A DNA stretch of 64,000 nucleotides from DATAUD01 sp035511075 (GTDB lineage Bacteria > Verrucomicrobiota > Verrucomicrobiia > Limisphaerales > Palsa-1400): NCBI GenBank assembly GCA_035511075.1, contig DATKFW010000109.1:11888-75887 (forward strand), written 5' to 3'. How positions within the stretch are numbered: position 1 is the stretch's first letter; the number at the start of each line of letters is the position of its first letter. A program made the position numbers and the translations under genes. Positions 42,680 to 52,907 of the stretch are shown in pieces. The notes beneath the pieces are model-generated. The model was not told the origin of the DNA. It worked only from the letters and a program-made list of their open reading frames with translations, and ran no database searches.

Positions 42680-43417
42680 TCAGGGATTGGCGGCGCTGGA
42701 ATTGGTCCGATAGAAAGCCGTTGTGCACCATTGCACGACAGGGTCGAACGCCTGATTGACCTTAAGGAATTGTGTGCTGCCGTCAAAGTAACCGTTGATC
42801 GAACCGCCGACGTTGGTGGACATCATGCTGTGGGCGTGCTTGTTCTGGTCGAGCTTCAAACCGTCATCGAGTTCAAAATAATCCATGAAGAAATCGCCGA
42901 CGTAAGTGAGCTTCTCGCCAAACATGATTGTCTGCGAGGGCAAAGGAACATCGTTTTCAACCAGGAACGGCGTTGCGACGTCGGTCATCCAATTGGGATC
43001 ATCGTATTTGGCCTCGTAGCCGTCGTTGAAGCCGTTGATCAAATAGCTGCGCCAAACGCAATCGGCGGGGTACTGCGCGGGGTTGTCGCCGAGGCTGATT
43101 GGGGTGTTGTTGGTTTCGCTGGGACAAACCAGGATGTTGCTGGATTTGTAATAGGAAAGAAGCAAGGCGGGCCAGCGTTCGACTCCATCGCGCGGCGTGT
43201 AAGCGCCGTTGTTGTCGCTGGCGTACATGATATTGGCCAGGCCCAGTTCGTGGACGTTGCTGGTACACTTCATCCGGCGCGCAGCTTCCTTGGCCTGCGC
43301 CAACGCAGGCAGCAACATGCTGGCCAGTATCCCGATAATGGCGATTACCACCAGCAGTTCAATGAGTGTGAACGCCGCATTTGCCGAATTTTGCTCTGTT
43401 GTTTGTTTGTTCTTCAT
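42680..43417 (-). CDS. Type II secretion-like pseudopilin
   Basis: 245 aa from the ATG at 43417; the open frame runs to 43477 but the family start is clear. Leader AAFTLIELLVVIAIIGILAS (residues ~13-33) with the cleavage site after Ala rather than the usual Gly, then MLLPALAQAKEAARRMKC. The middle has Cys in ILVCPSETNNTP and a conserved-looking SYLINGFNDGYEA, the end a less typical form of the DG motif, GSINGYFDGSTQFLKV. Ends nine bp from the stop of the gene on the other strand. The Gly-to-Ala change at the cleavage site deserves note, as most prepilin peptidases need Gly, though Ala is accepted by some. Confidence 0.87.
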   Translation of the reverse strand: MKNKQTTEQNSANAAFTLIELLVVIAIIGILASMLLPALAQAKEAARRMKCTSNVHELGLANIMYASDNNGAYTPRDGVERWPALLLSYYKSSNILVCPSETNNTPISLGDNPAQYPADCVWRSYLINGFNDGYEAKYDDPNWMTDVATPFLVENDVPLPSQTIMFGEKLTYVGDFFMDYFELDDGLKLDQNKHAHSMMSTNVGGSINGYFDGSTQFLKVNQAFDPVVQWCTTAFYRTNSSAANP

Positions 43418-43502
43418 GGTCAAATTCAAAGACGCACCGTGGAGGCAATGGGTTGCTTGCCGTTCCATCCGCGCCATTGGACGCGATCAAAATGTCAAAT
43501 AA

Positions 43503-44951
43503 TCAAAGTTTTTTCAGGTTCCTGTAAAGCGCAGCGTACTCGCGGGCCGTATTCTCCCAGGAAAAGTCGCACGCCAGGCCGTTGCGGCGATAATGTTGCA
43601 GCAGGGGCTTATCGGCATAAAGCACGAGAGCCTTGCGGACCGCTTTGGACAGGGCGCGCACGGAATAATCGGCGAACTTGATCCCGTTGGCGCGGCGCTC
43701 GTCCTCGCTGATATCGATAACTGAATCGTCCAGGCCGCCTGTCACGCGCACGATGGGCACCGTGCCGTAGCGTAGGCTGTACATCTGGTTCAGCCCGCAC
43801 GGTTCGAAGTGCGACGGCATCAAGTAGAAATCGCATCCGGCCTCGATGCGGTGCGAGAATCCGGTGTCAAAACCAATAATGACGGCGCATTTGGCCGGAT
43901 ACCGTTCGGCCAATTTTCGATAGCCGCGCTCGTAATCGCGATTGCCGCTGCCCAGCAGCACGAACTGCATGTCAGCCGCAAGCATCTCCTGCAAGGCGGC
44001 CAGTTGCAAATTGACTCCCTTTTGTTCCGCGAGACGGGAAATGGTTCCGAAGAGCGGGATGTCCGGCGCCTGGGGCAATCCCAATTCCTGCTGGAGGGCG
44101 GCCTTGTTCATCTGCTTGCCGCTCATATTGGAAGCCGAAAAGGGATGGGGCAGGAACGGATTGCCTTCTGTTTTCCATTCATCGTAATCGACGCCGTTGA
44201 GAATGCCGTGCAGGACGTTTTGGCGCTTGCGCAGCACTCCGTCCAGGCCGCATCCGTATAATTCGGTCGTTATTTCGCGCGCGTAACGCGGACTGACCGT
44301 CGTAATCATATCGGCATGAATGATGCCGCCCTTAAGGCAATTCATGCCGCTGTAAAATTCGAGGTTCTCCGGCTGGAAGTAGCTTTGCGGCAGGTTGGTC
44401 AACGCGAATTTGGCCGCCGGGAAATTGCCCTGGTACGCCAGGTTGTGAATCGTCAGGCATGTGGGCGGCGCTGGCGCCCAGCCGTCGCGCAATTTTTGGT
44501 CCGCGATGAACACGGCGACCAGAGCCGACGGCCAATCGTGCATGTGAACCAATTCCGGGCGCCACGGGAGATATCGCGCGAGGTGGGTGACGCATTTGGA
44601 GAAGAAGATGAAACGTTCCGCATTGTCGGCATAATCGATGCCGCGTTCCTGATAGATGCCGCTTCGGTCAAAGAACTGCGGCTGGTCGATAAGATAAACC
44701 GTCGGGCCGGCCGGCAGCTCGCTGATCCAGACGCCCGCGTCGACACGGTCCGGGCCGAAAGGCAAATCGAACTTCCAATCGAACGGGCGCATGTCCGGGA
44801 AGCGTTCCCTGGTGCCGCGATAGAGCGGGGTGACCAATCCGACCTGGTGGCCGGCGCGCGCGAGAAACTTGGCAAGCGCGCCCACCATGTCTGCCAGCCC
44901 CCCGGTCTTGGAATACGGAAGAGCCTCGCTGCTCGCGAGCAAGATTTTCAT
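43503..44951 (-). CDS. glgA: Glycogen/starch synthase (ADP-glucose type, GT5)
   Basis: 482 aa from the ATG at 44951. GlgA hallmarks: MKILLASSEALPYSKTGGLADMV (KTGGL binds ADP-glucose), VHMHDWPSALVAVF, LTIHNLAYQGNF, and the C-terminal catalytic block SRLAEQKGVNLQLAAL, then MPSHFEPCGLNQMYSLRYGT. It extends alpha-1,4 glucan chains in the cytoplasm. Upstream frame continuation to 45212 lies within serS and was not used. The A of the serS stop TGA is the A of this ATG, so the two are translationally coupled; the pairing of a tRNA synthetase with glgA is unusual. Confidence 0.95.
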   Translation of the reverse strand: MKILLASSEALPYSKTGGLADMVGALAKFLARAGHQVGLVTPLYRGTRERFPDMRPFDWKFDLPFGPDRVDAGVWISELPAGPTVYLIDQPQFFDRSGIYQERGIDYADNAERFIFFSKCVTHLARYLPWRPELVHMHDWPSALVAVFIADQKLRDGWAPAPPTCLTIHNLAYQGNFPAAKFALTNLPQSYFQPENLEFYSGMNCLKGGIIHADMITTVSPRYAREITTELYGCGLDGVLRKRQNVLHGILNGVDYDEWKTEGNPFLPHPFSASNMSGKQMNKAALQQELGLPQAPDIPLFGTISRLAEQKGVNLQLAALQEMLAADMQFVLLGSGNRDYERGYRKLAERYPAKCAVIIGFDTGFSHRIEAGCDFYLMPSHFEPCGLNQMYSLRYGTVPIVRVTGGLDDSVIDISEDERRANGIKFADYSVRALSKAVRKALVLYADKPLLQHYRRNGLACDFSWENTAREYAALYRNLKKL

Positions 44952-46258
44952 CACCCCGTGTGCGAAATCCTCTCGGTTTTCAAAAATGGACGCAGGGCAA
45001 GCGGGATTGTCACGCTGCCATCGGCCTGTTGATAGGTCTCCACCAAAGCCACAAATAGCCGGGCCAACGCCGTGCCGCTGCCGTTGAGAATGTGCGGATA
45101 CTTGTTTTCGCCCGCCTCCGTTTTGAAGCGGAGGTTCATCCGGCGCGCCTGAAAATCCTCGCAATTGGAGCAACTGGACACCTCCAAATACTGCCCCTGG
45201 CCCGGCGCCCATACTTCGATATCGTAAGTCATCGCGCTTTGAAAACCCAGGTCGCCGGTGCAGAGTTGGACGACGCGGTAATGGAGGCCCAGCAATTGGA
45301 GGACGCGTTCCGCGTTGGCGACCAGCTTCTCCAGTTCGATGTAGCCGTTCTCCGGGCGGGTGATCTTGATCAACTCGACCTTGTCAAATTGATGGACGCG
45401 AATCATGCCGCGGGTGCCGACGCCCGCCGCGCCCGCTTCACCCCGAAAACAGGGCGAGTAGGCGCAGTAACAAACGGGTAAGCGGGACTCTTTCAAAATC
45501 TCGTCACGATGAATGTTGGCCACCGGCGTTTCGGCCGTGGGGATGAGGAACAATTTTCCGAGTGTCGCGGGGTCAGTCCCCTCCTGCACGCCGTAATATT
45601 GGTCGGCAAATTTTGGGAACTGGCCCACGCCCACCATGCATTCGCGGTTGACCAGAAACGGCGGGGAGACCTCGGTGTAGCCGTGCTCGCCAACATGCAA
45701 ATCCAGGAGGAACTGTATCAACGCCCGCTCGAGGCGGGCGCCCCATCCCGTGTAAAGCAGAAATCCGCTGCCGGAGATTTTGGCGGCCCGCGCAAAATCG
45801 ACCAACCCGAGGCTTTCGCAGATTTCGACGTGCGTCCTGGGTTTGAAATCGAATGCGGGCTTGCCGCCCCAGGCGCGCATCTCGGGATTATCGGCGGCGG
45901 ATTGTCCAATCTTGACGGTCTCATGGGGCAAATTGGGCAATTGCAACATCAAGGCGTCGCGCTGCTGCTCGCTTTGGGCAGTTAGTTTGTCAAGCGCGTC
46001 AATTTTTTCCCCCATTTCGCGCGTCTGAAATTTATTTGCCTCGGCTTCGGCTATCTTTTTCTGCGCCATCAACGCACCGATCTCCTTGGAAACGCGATTT
46101 CGCGCGGCTTTAAGTTGTTCGACCTCCGTGAGCGCCTTGCGACGGCGCTCGTCCAACTCGAGCACGGCGTCGATCCTTTTATCGTCGCCGGCGCCGCGGG
46201 TGGCCAGGCGTTGGCGGACAAAATCCGGTTTCTCGCGAATCAATCTGATATCCAGCAT
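44951..46258 (-). CDS. serS: Seryl-tRNA synthetase
   Basis: 435 aa, full length. N-terminal antiparallel coiled-coil arm (residues ~25-105, rich in Lys/Glu) that grips the long variable arm of tRNA-Ser, followed by the class II core: motif 2 around YCAYSPCFRGEAGAAG, GMIRVHQFDKVEL, and motif 3 LNGSGTALARLFVALVE. Charges tRNA-Ser (and tRNA-Sec where present). It is followed by glgA with a 1-bp overlap and preceded by rpsT (75-bp gap). Confidence 0.97.
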   Translation of the reverse strand: MLDIRLIREKPDFVRQRLATRGAGDDKRIDAVLELDERRRKALTEVEQLKAARNRVSKEIGALMAQKKIAEAEANKFQTREMGEKIDALDKLTAQSEQQRDALMLQLPNLPHETVKIGQSAADNPEMRAWGGKPAFDFKPRTHVEICESLGLVDFARAAKISGSGFLLYTGWGARLERALIQFLLDLHVGEHGYTEVSPPFLVNRECMVGVGQFPKFADQYYGVQEGTDPATLGKLFLIPTAETPVANIHRDEILKESRLPVCYCAYSPCFRGEAGAAGVGTRGMIRVHQFDKVELIKITRPENGYIELEKLVANAERVLQLLGLHYRVVQLCTGDLGFQSAMTYDIEVWAPGQGQYLEVSSCSNCEDFQARRMNLRFKTEAGENKYPHILNGSGTALARLFVALVETYQQADGSVTIPLALRPFLKTERISHTG

Positions 46259-46332
46259 CGCCGCATTATAAAAACGAGGGTCTTGACCGCAAGCGGCGAA
46301 TCAGGCGGCGCGAAATGGCGCGCGCCTGGGCG

Positions 46333-46608
46333 TTACGCGGCGGCGGGCTTGGCGGCGTGGAGGCGGAGGCTCAGGCGGGACTTGGTGCGGTTGGCGCGGG
46401 CGCGGTGGATGATCTTGCGCTTGGCGGCTTTGTCCAACGCGGAGGTCAGCACCCGCAGCGCCTTGGCGGCGTCGTCTTTCTTGCCGGCTCCCAGGAGTTC
46501 GGCGTAATTTCTCTGCAAGGTGTGAAGGCGGGACTTGACGCCCTGGTTTTGCAAGTGTTTGCGGGCGCTGTTCCGCATTCGGCGTTCGGCTGATTTGGTG
46601 TTGGGCAT
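46333..46608 (-). CDS. rpsT: 30S ribosomal protein S20
   Basis: 91 aa, typical length and very basic. Starts MPNTKSAERRMRNSARK and includes KRKIIHRARANRTKSRL, both conserved in S20, which binds 16S rRNA as three helices. Eight bp downstream of tmk, so it belongs to the cysS-tmk-rpsT-serS-glgA run. In many bacteria rpsT is transcribed alone with autoregulation at its leader; here it is in the middle of a multi-gene unit, with no separate leader visible. Confidence 0.95.
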   Translation of the reverse strand: MPNTKSAERRMRNSARKHLQNQGVKSRLHTLQRNYAELLGAGKKDDAAKALRVLTSALDKAAKRKIIHRARANRTKSRLSLRLHAAKPAAA

Positions 46609-46615
46609 AGTTACG

Positions 46616-47353
46616 TCAAAGGCTCCGTTTCACTTTCGGAGGGCTAACGTTAGCGGAACGCGCGGGTTTGTCAACGGCGGGATTTTTAACTTTCTTGCGC
46701 GGGAAAACCACCTTTGCCACGAGAGGCTCGACCGCGCTCCAGATTTGGCGGGCGACCTCATCGCGGCCGGCGGCGCCGTCGATGCTCCTGACGCGGCCGG
46801 GTTCATCGGCGGCGAGCTTCCTGTAACCCTCCCCGACCCGCTCAAAAAAACCGCGGTCCGCCTCTTCCATCCGGTCGCGGATGGTTTCAAGGCTGGAAAG
46901 CAAGCGATCGCGCCGGCGGGCTTCGCTGACGGCGACGGGCACGATCAATAACAGCGTCAGGTCCGGCCGGGTTTCGCCGACCGCGCAGGCGACGATTTGC
47001 CGGATCGTCGCAAAATCCAGTCCGCGGCCGTGCCCTTGATAGGCGAAGGTGGAATCGTAAAAGCGATCGCACAAAACGATCTCTCCGTTTTCAAGGGCCG
47101 GGCGGATGATCTGCCGCACCAATTGGGCGCGGCTGGCGTTCATCAACAACAACTCCGTTTCGGGCATCATGGCGTGGTTGGCGTCGCTGTGCTTGAGGGT
47201 GTGGCGAATTTCCTCGCCGATTGGCGTGCCGCCAGGTTCGCGCAATTCGCGCACGGGGCGGCCCGATTCGCGCAGGCGGCCGGCCAGGATCGCGAGTTGG
47301 GTTGATTTTCCGCTGCCCTCGGTTCCCTCAAACGTGATGAACAAGCCTTTCAT
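46616..47353 (-). CDS. tmk: Thymidylate kinase
   Basis: 245 aa. P-loop FEGTEGSGKSTQLAILAGRL (as in Tmk), the DRX motif LCDRFYDSTFAYQGHGRGLD, and the LID-type segment RRRDRLLSSLETIRDRME. Converts dTMP to dTDP. The length exceeds the usual ~210 by a C-terminal basic tail (residues ~220-245: RKKVKNPAVDKPARSANV) absent from most members. Starts within the stop codon of cysS (4-bp overlap), 8 bp before rpsT. Confidence 0.95.
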   Translation of the reverse strand: MKGLFITFEGTEGSGKSTQLAILAGRLRESGRPVRELREPGGTPIGEEIRHTLKHSDANHAMMPETELLLMNASRAQLVRQIIRPALENGEIVLCDRFYDSTFAYQGHGRGLDFATIRQIVACAVGETRPDLTLLLIVPVAVSEARRRDRLLSSLETIRDRMEEADRGFFERVGEGYRKLAADEPGRVRSIDGAAGRDEVARQIWSAVEPLVAKVVFPRKKVKNPAVDKPARSANVSPPKVKRSL

Positions 47354-48768
47354 AGGCGCTTCAATCGCGCACCCTTGGGAGTGTCTTCAATGACCCAGCC
47401 TTTGGTTTTGATTTCGTCGCGAATGGCATCCGAGCGCTTGAAATCCCTGGCTTTGCGGGCGGCCTGGCGCTGATCGAGCAACGACTGCAATTCCGCCGGC
47501 GGGGCCGAGTCATCCAGGCGCGCAATGCCGAGGATCGAATCCATCGCATCCCATGCCGCCAGGCCCGCCGCCGCCTGGGCCGGGAGCATCCGGCCGGCGT
47601 CCAGCAGGCGATTGCTCTCGCGCACCCACTCGAAGATGGCGCCCCATGCGCCGGAGACATTCAAATCCTCGTCCAACGCGCTGGAGAATTGCGCCATCAA
47701 CGCCGGATCGGCTGGCGCCGTGGAGCTTGCGGCCACTTCGCGGAGCTTGCCGAGGCATACGTCCAGGCGGGCCAGCGCCGTTCGCGCCGCCCGCAGTCCG
47801 TCCATGGTGAAGTTAAAGGACTCGCGGTAATGGGAAGTCAGCAATAAATAGCGGATTTCCCGGCCGCCAAAGCCCTGCGCCAAAAGATCGCGCACGGTGA
47901 GAAAATTCCCGAGGCTCTTGCTCATCTTGCGCCCCTCAACCATCAGGTGCGCGCCGTGCAGCCAATACTTGACGAAGCGCTGCCCCGGGGCTTGCGCGGC
48001 GGCCCCTTCGCTTTGGGCGATCTCATCCTCGTGATGCGGAAAGATGAGGTCCTCGCCGCCCAAGTGGAGGTCGAAGCTCGGGCCGAGGGATTTCATGCTC
48101 ATTGCGCTGCATTCGATGTGCCATCCGGGACGGCCCTGGCCCCAGGGACTGGGCCAGAAAACTTCGCCGTCGGAGGGCACACGGGCCTTCCATAAGGCGA
48201 AGTCGGCGACGGCGTCCTTGGCATATTCGTCGCTGGCGACGCGCTCTCCAGGGCGCATGCCGTCGAAGTTCAAGTTGAGCAACTGCCCGTAATGGGCGCC
48301 GGCGGCCTGGTATTTCTCAATGCTGAAATAAACCGAGCCGTCGGCCGTGCGGTACGCGATGCCGCGGGAGGTGAGTTTTTCGATCAGGGCGATGATGTCG
48401 GCGATGTGTTCGGTGGCGCGGGGAGTTTCGTGGGGCCGCAAACAGTTGAGGGCGTCAAAATCCTCAAAAAACGCGGCCTCATACCGGGCGGTGTAATCGC
48501 GGAGGACGGCTTTGGTCTCGTTGACGCGCTGGATGATCTTGTCCTCGACGTCGGTAATGTTCACGACGTGACGGACATCGTAACCTTTGAATTGGAGGCA
48601 TCGGCGCAACAGGTCGGCGAAGACGAAGGTGCGGAAATTGCCGATGTGCGAGAAATCATGAACGGTCGGCCCGCAGCAATAAAGCCCGACGTGCTTTCCG
48701 GCGCCGGGGTCCATTGGAACAAAATCCTCGACCGAGCGGGACAGCGTATTAAAAAACTTCAAAGCCAT
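47350..48768 (-). CDS. cysS: Cysteinyl-tRNA synthetase
   Basis: 472 aa from the ATG at 48768, whose MALKFFNTLSRS opening is the usual start; an in-frame ATG at 48819 would add 17 residues. Class I signature HIGN (TVHDFSHIGNFRTFVFADLL), the zinc ligands CCGPTV (residues ~29) with later Cys and His (WHIECSAMS, LGGEDLIFPHHEDEIAQSE), and KMSKSLGNFLTV (KMSKS). The C-terminal domain has the DALR-like helices. Charges tRNA-Cys. First of the five-gene minus-strand run, and divergent from the phospholipase D gene, with 138 bp between start codons. Confidence 0.97.
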   Translation of the reverse strand: MALKFFNTLSRSVEDFVPMDPGAGKHVGLYCCGPTVHDFSHIGNFRTFVFADLLRRCLQFKGYDVRHVVNITDVEDKIIQRVNETKAVLRDYTARYEAAFFEDFDALNCLRPHETPRATEHIADIIALIEKLTSRGIAYRTADGSVYFSIEKYQAAGAHYGQLLNLNFDGMRPGERVASDEYAKDAVADFALWKARVPSDGEVFWPSPWGQGRPGWHIECSAMSMKSLGPSFDLHLGGEDLIFPHHEDEIAQSEGAAAQAPGQRFVKYWLHGAHLMVEGRKMSKSLGNFLTVRDLLAQGFGGREIRYLLLTSHYRESFNFTMDGLRAARTALARLDVCLGKLREVAASSTAPADPALMAQFSSALDEDLNVSGAWGAIFEWVRESNRLLDAGRMLPAQAAAGLAAWDAMDSILGIARLDDSAPPAELQSLLDQRQAARKARDFKRSDAIRDEIKTKGWVIEDTPKGARLKRL

Positions 48769-48906
48769 CGGCGAATTGAGTATCCTACGATTGGCCGATT
48801 TGCTAACTTTTTCATCCATGTGCCGCCGAACTTATGAAACAAACGGATGATAGTGTTAATCCATCGGCCCCGGAGCGCCGGGCCGGAACCTGACGCTCGA
48901 TTGGGG

Positions 48907-50922
48907 ATGGCGCGGATTTTTGCGGCAATCTGTATGGCGGTGTTTCTGGCCGGATGCGTGGCGCCGGGGCCGAGGAGCCGCTATATCCAGCAGATCGAAC
49001 CGTCCACGCTGACCAATCTCCTGGCTTTCCGGTACGGAACAAATTTGGAATTGCGCCTGCCGTTGCGCGCCCGGGATGCCTTCGCGCACGCGACCTGGGC
49101 GGCAACGGACATCGAATCGACCAATTACCAGCACCGAATCGCCCTGCTGACCTTTGACAAGGAGAAGCGCTCGTTGCGCCGATCCGTGAGCGTGAAGGCC
49201 AACCAGCTTGTGATCCGCGACGCGCAGGAGTGGCAGAAGTTGTTGCAAAGCATTTTTTCGGGATTGTTGCCGCGCCAGCCCGACCATGGAGTCCTTCTCC
49301 TGATGCAGAACCGTGAGCTTGTCATCTTTCGCGACAAGGCCGGGCGATTTCGCCTGGCCAGCCTTGAAGACAAACCGCCGGAGGTGGCGGTGGACCACAC
49401 CTACAATGACGCTGATTTTGCGCGTGAAGCGATCCAACTGCTGGAGGCGCGGCTTACGTCCATCGACGAGCGCCAGACGCAATTCCTCTTCGTCACGGGG
49501 GAAGACCCGGCGTTCGTGCTGGTCGATATCCAAGGGAGGCTGATCGTGTTCATCAATTCACCCGCCGACTCGGAGGAGCAGGAGGTGCCGGTGTGGTTCG
49601 CGATGCGGGCGTTGAATACGCTGATCGTCCGGAGCCTTCTGGTGACCGCTGTCAAGAACCCTTTCACGCTGGTCTTTCGCGGCTTCTGGCACCTGGGCAA
49701 CTCCGGGGCGGCGGTGTTCGCCTCCGGTTCGCAGACATTCGAGAAGCCGCCCCCGCCGCTGACGAAGGGGCCGGGGATGGATTTGGGCCAATGGGAAACG
49801 GAGCTCGATCACATCGTGCAGTCGCGCCGATTCAAGGGCCAGGTTGATCTGTTGATCGACGGGGAGAAATTCTTTCCGGCGTTCATGGAAGCGGTGGAGG
49901 GCGCGACGCGGAGCGTGGACGTCCAGATTTTTATATTTGACACTGACGATTACGCCGTGAAAATCGCCGACCTGCTTAAAAAGCGGTCCCGGTCCGTCAA
50001 AGTCAAAGTGCTCATCGACGACATGGGATCGCTCTTTGCGGCGCAGGCCGAGCGCGATTTCCCGCTTCCGCCGGGTTTTGACCGTCCTGACGACATCAAG
50101 ACATATCTCAAGACCGGCTCGCGCGTCCGGGTGCGCGCATCGGCCAATCCGTGGCTGACGTTGGACCATCGCAAATGCATGATCATCGATAATCGCGAGG
50201 CTTTCATTGGCGGAATGAATATTGGCCGCCAATATCGTTATGAGTGGCACGACATGATGGTGGGGCTGACCGGTCCAATTGTCGGGCGATTGGACAAGGA
50301 TTATCGGCTGGCGTGGGCGCACGCGGGACCGTTGGGCGATTTCGCCTACGCCTGGGAATGGCTCTTCGGGGCCGTGGCGCGGCGAAAGCACGCGATCACC
50401 AATGCCATCGAATTGCGCCCTCTCCACACCTCGACGGGCCGACTGCAAATTTACCGCGCGCAACTGACGGCCATCGAACGTTGCCGCAGCTACATCTACA
50501 TTGAGAATCCGTATTTTGACGACGACATGATGTTGCGCGCGCTGATTCGGGCCCGGCAACGGGGCGTGGATGTTCGGGTGATCATTCCAGCCCGGAACGA
50601 CAGCGGCATCATGCAGATCAACAATGTTATCATGGCCAACGACATGATCGGAAATGGCATCCGGGTGTATGCGTATCCCGGAATGACACACGTCAAGGCG
50701 GCGATATACGACGGGTGGGCATGTCTCGGTTCAGCGAATCTCAACAAAATGGGACTGCGAATCGGACAGGAGCTCGACGTCGCCTATTCGGACTCCGCCG
50801 CGGTGGGGCAATTGAAGCAGGAGCTTTTCGAGACGGATTTTCGGCGTTCGCGCGAAATCAAGACTTTGGAATCGGTGACGTGGCTGGACTCGCTGGTCAA
50901 AGTTTTTTCGGATCAGTTGTGA
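48907..50922 (+). CDS. Lipoprotein phospholipase D-like protein (cardiolipin-synthase type)
   Basis: 671 aa from the ATG at 48907; an ATG at 48847 would extend it by 20 residues but spoils the signal. The lipobox ICMAVFLAGC (Cys at residue ~18) predicts a lipoprotein. An N-terminal domain of ~290 residues has no recognised family. The C-terminal half has two HKD motifs: DHRKCMIIDNREAFIGGMN near residue 420 and THVKAAIYDGWACLGSAN near residue 592, with a conserved RIGQELDVAYSD end. Such paired HKD domains make phosphatidyl transferases (cardiolipin synthases) or nucleases. The outer location of a lipoprotein would fit neither usual case well. Overlaps dedA convergently by 26 bp. Confidence 0.85.
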   Translation: MARIFAAICMAVFLAGCVAPGPRSRYIQQIEPSTLTNLLAFRYGTNLELRLPLRARDAFAHATWAATDIESTNYQHRIALLTFDKEKRSLRRSVSVKANQLVIRDAQEWQKLLQSIFSGLLPRQPDHGVLLLMQNRELVIFRDKAGRFRLASLEDKPPEVAVDHTYNDADFAREAIQLLEARLTSIDERQTQFLFVTGEDPAFVLVDIQGRLIVFINSPADSEEQEVPVWFAMRALNTLIVRSLLVTAVKNPFTLVFRGFWHLGNSGAAVFASGSQTFEKPPPPLTKGPGMDLGQWETELDHIVQSRRFKGQVDLLIDGEKFFPAFMEAVEGATRSVDVQIFIFDTDDYAVKIADLLKKRSRSVKVKVLIDDMGSLFAAQAERDFPLPPGFDRPDDIKTYLKTGSRVRVRASANPWLTLDHRKCMIIDNREAFIGGMNIGRQYRYEWHDMMVGLTGPIVGRLDKDYRLAWAHAGPLGDFAYAWEWLFGAVARRKHAITNAIELRPLHTSTGRLQIYRAQLTAIERCRSYIYIENPYFDDDMMLRALIRARQRGVDVRVIIPARNDSGIMQINNVIMANDMIGNGIRVYAYPGMTHVKAAIYDGWACLGSANLNKMGLRIGQELDVAYSDSAAVGQLKQELFETDFRRSREIKTLESVTWLDSLVKVFSDQL

Positions 50923-51525
50923 AATGGCGGTGGACCAGGAAGTAATAAAGCGAGCCGAGGACAAGCACGGCGCCCGTCAGCCACAGGGCGACGTGGTGGA
51001 GATCGCCCTGGAGAAGCTTAGGATCGTTTCCGGCCGCCACTCCAACCCACGCCAGCACGGCGCACCACAACACCGAACCGGCCAGCGTAAAGAGAGAGTA
51101 GAGCAGGAAGTCCATTTTCACGATGCCCATGGGAATGCCGATCAAGTGGCGGACAACCGGGAGCAATCGCGCGGCGAAAACGCCAAATGGACCGAACCGC
51201 GCCGCCCAGCGTTCGGCGGCGTGCAATTTGGCTTCGGGTACCAGGAAATAGGCTCCGTAACGAAGCACCAGCGGGCGGCCGGCAAGGCGCGAGGCCCAGT
51301 ACATGACAGTCGCCCCGACCCACGAGCCGAGCGCGCCTGCAAGCACGACGCCCCAGAGGGTGAGTTTGCCGGAAACGCGGGCCTGGTGTGCGGCAAAAGG
51401 AATGACCATCTCGCTGGGAATGGGAATAATGGTGCTTTCCATGAGCATCAATGCCGCGATCAGCGGATAGCCCTGCGCATCCAAAGTCTGCTGATACCAG
51501 GCAACGAGGTGGCCGATGGCTTCCT

Positions 51526-51529
<4 letters not shown>
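50897..51529 (-). CDS. DedA family membrane protein
   Basis: 210 aa with 4-5 hydrophobic helices. Key DedA residues: ESTIIPIPSEMVIPFA near the start, the loop GALGSWVGATVMYWASRLAG, and FAARLLPVVRHLIGIPMG, carrying the two arginines that are essential in E. coli YqjA/YghB. DedA proteins are probably proton-coupled lipid scramblases or flippases for undecaprenyl phosphate or phosphatidylethanolamine. Its start overlaps the stop of eno (ATGA) and its end overlaps the phospholipase D gene by 26 bp. Confidence 0.9.
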
Positions 51530-52800
<1,271 letters not shown>

Positions 52801-52907
52801 ATTGGCCGCGCATCATAAGAACCACGCCGCGCCAGTCAAGGAACAAGCCGGACCCAGCAAGACGCGAACGCGGCGAATATGAGAGCGTGTTCGCGTCAGA
52901 TTGGTTT

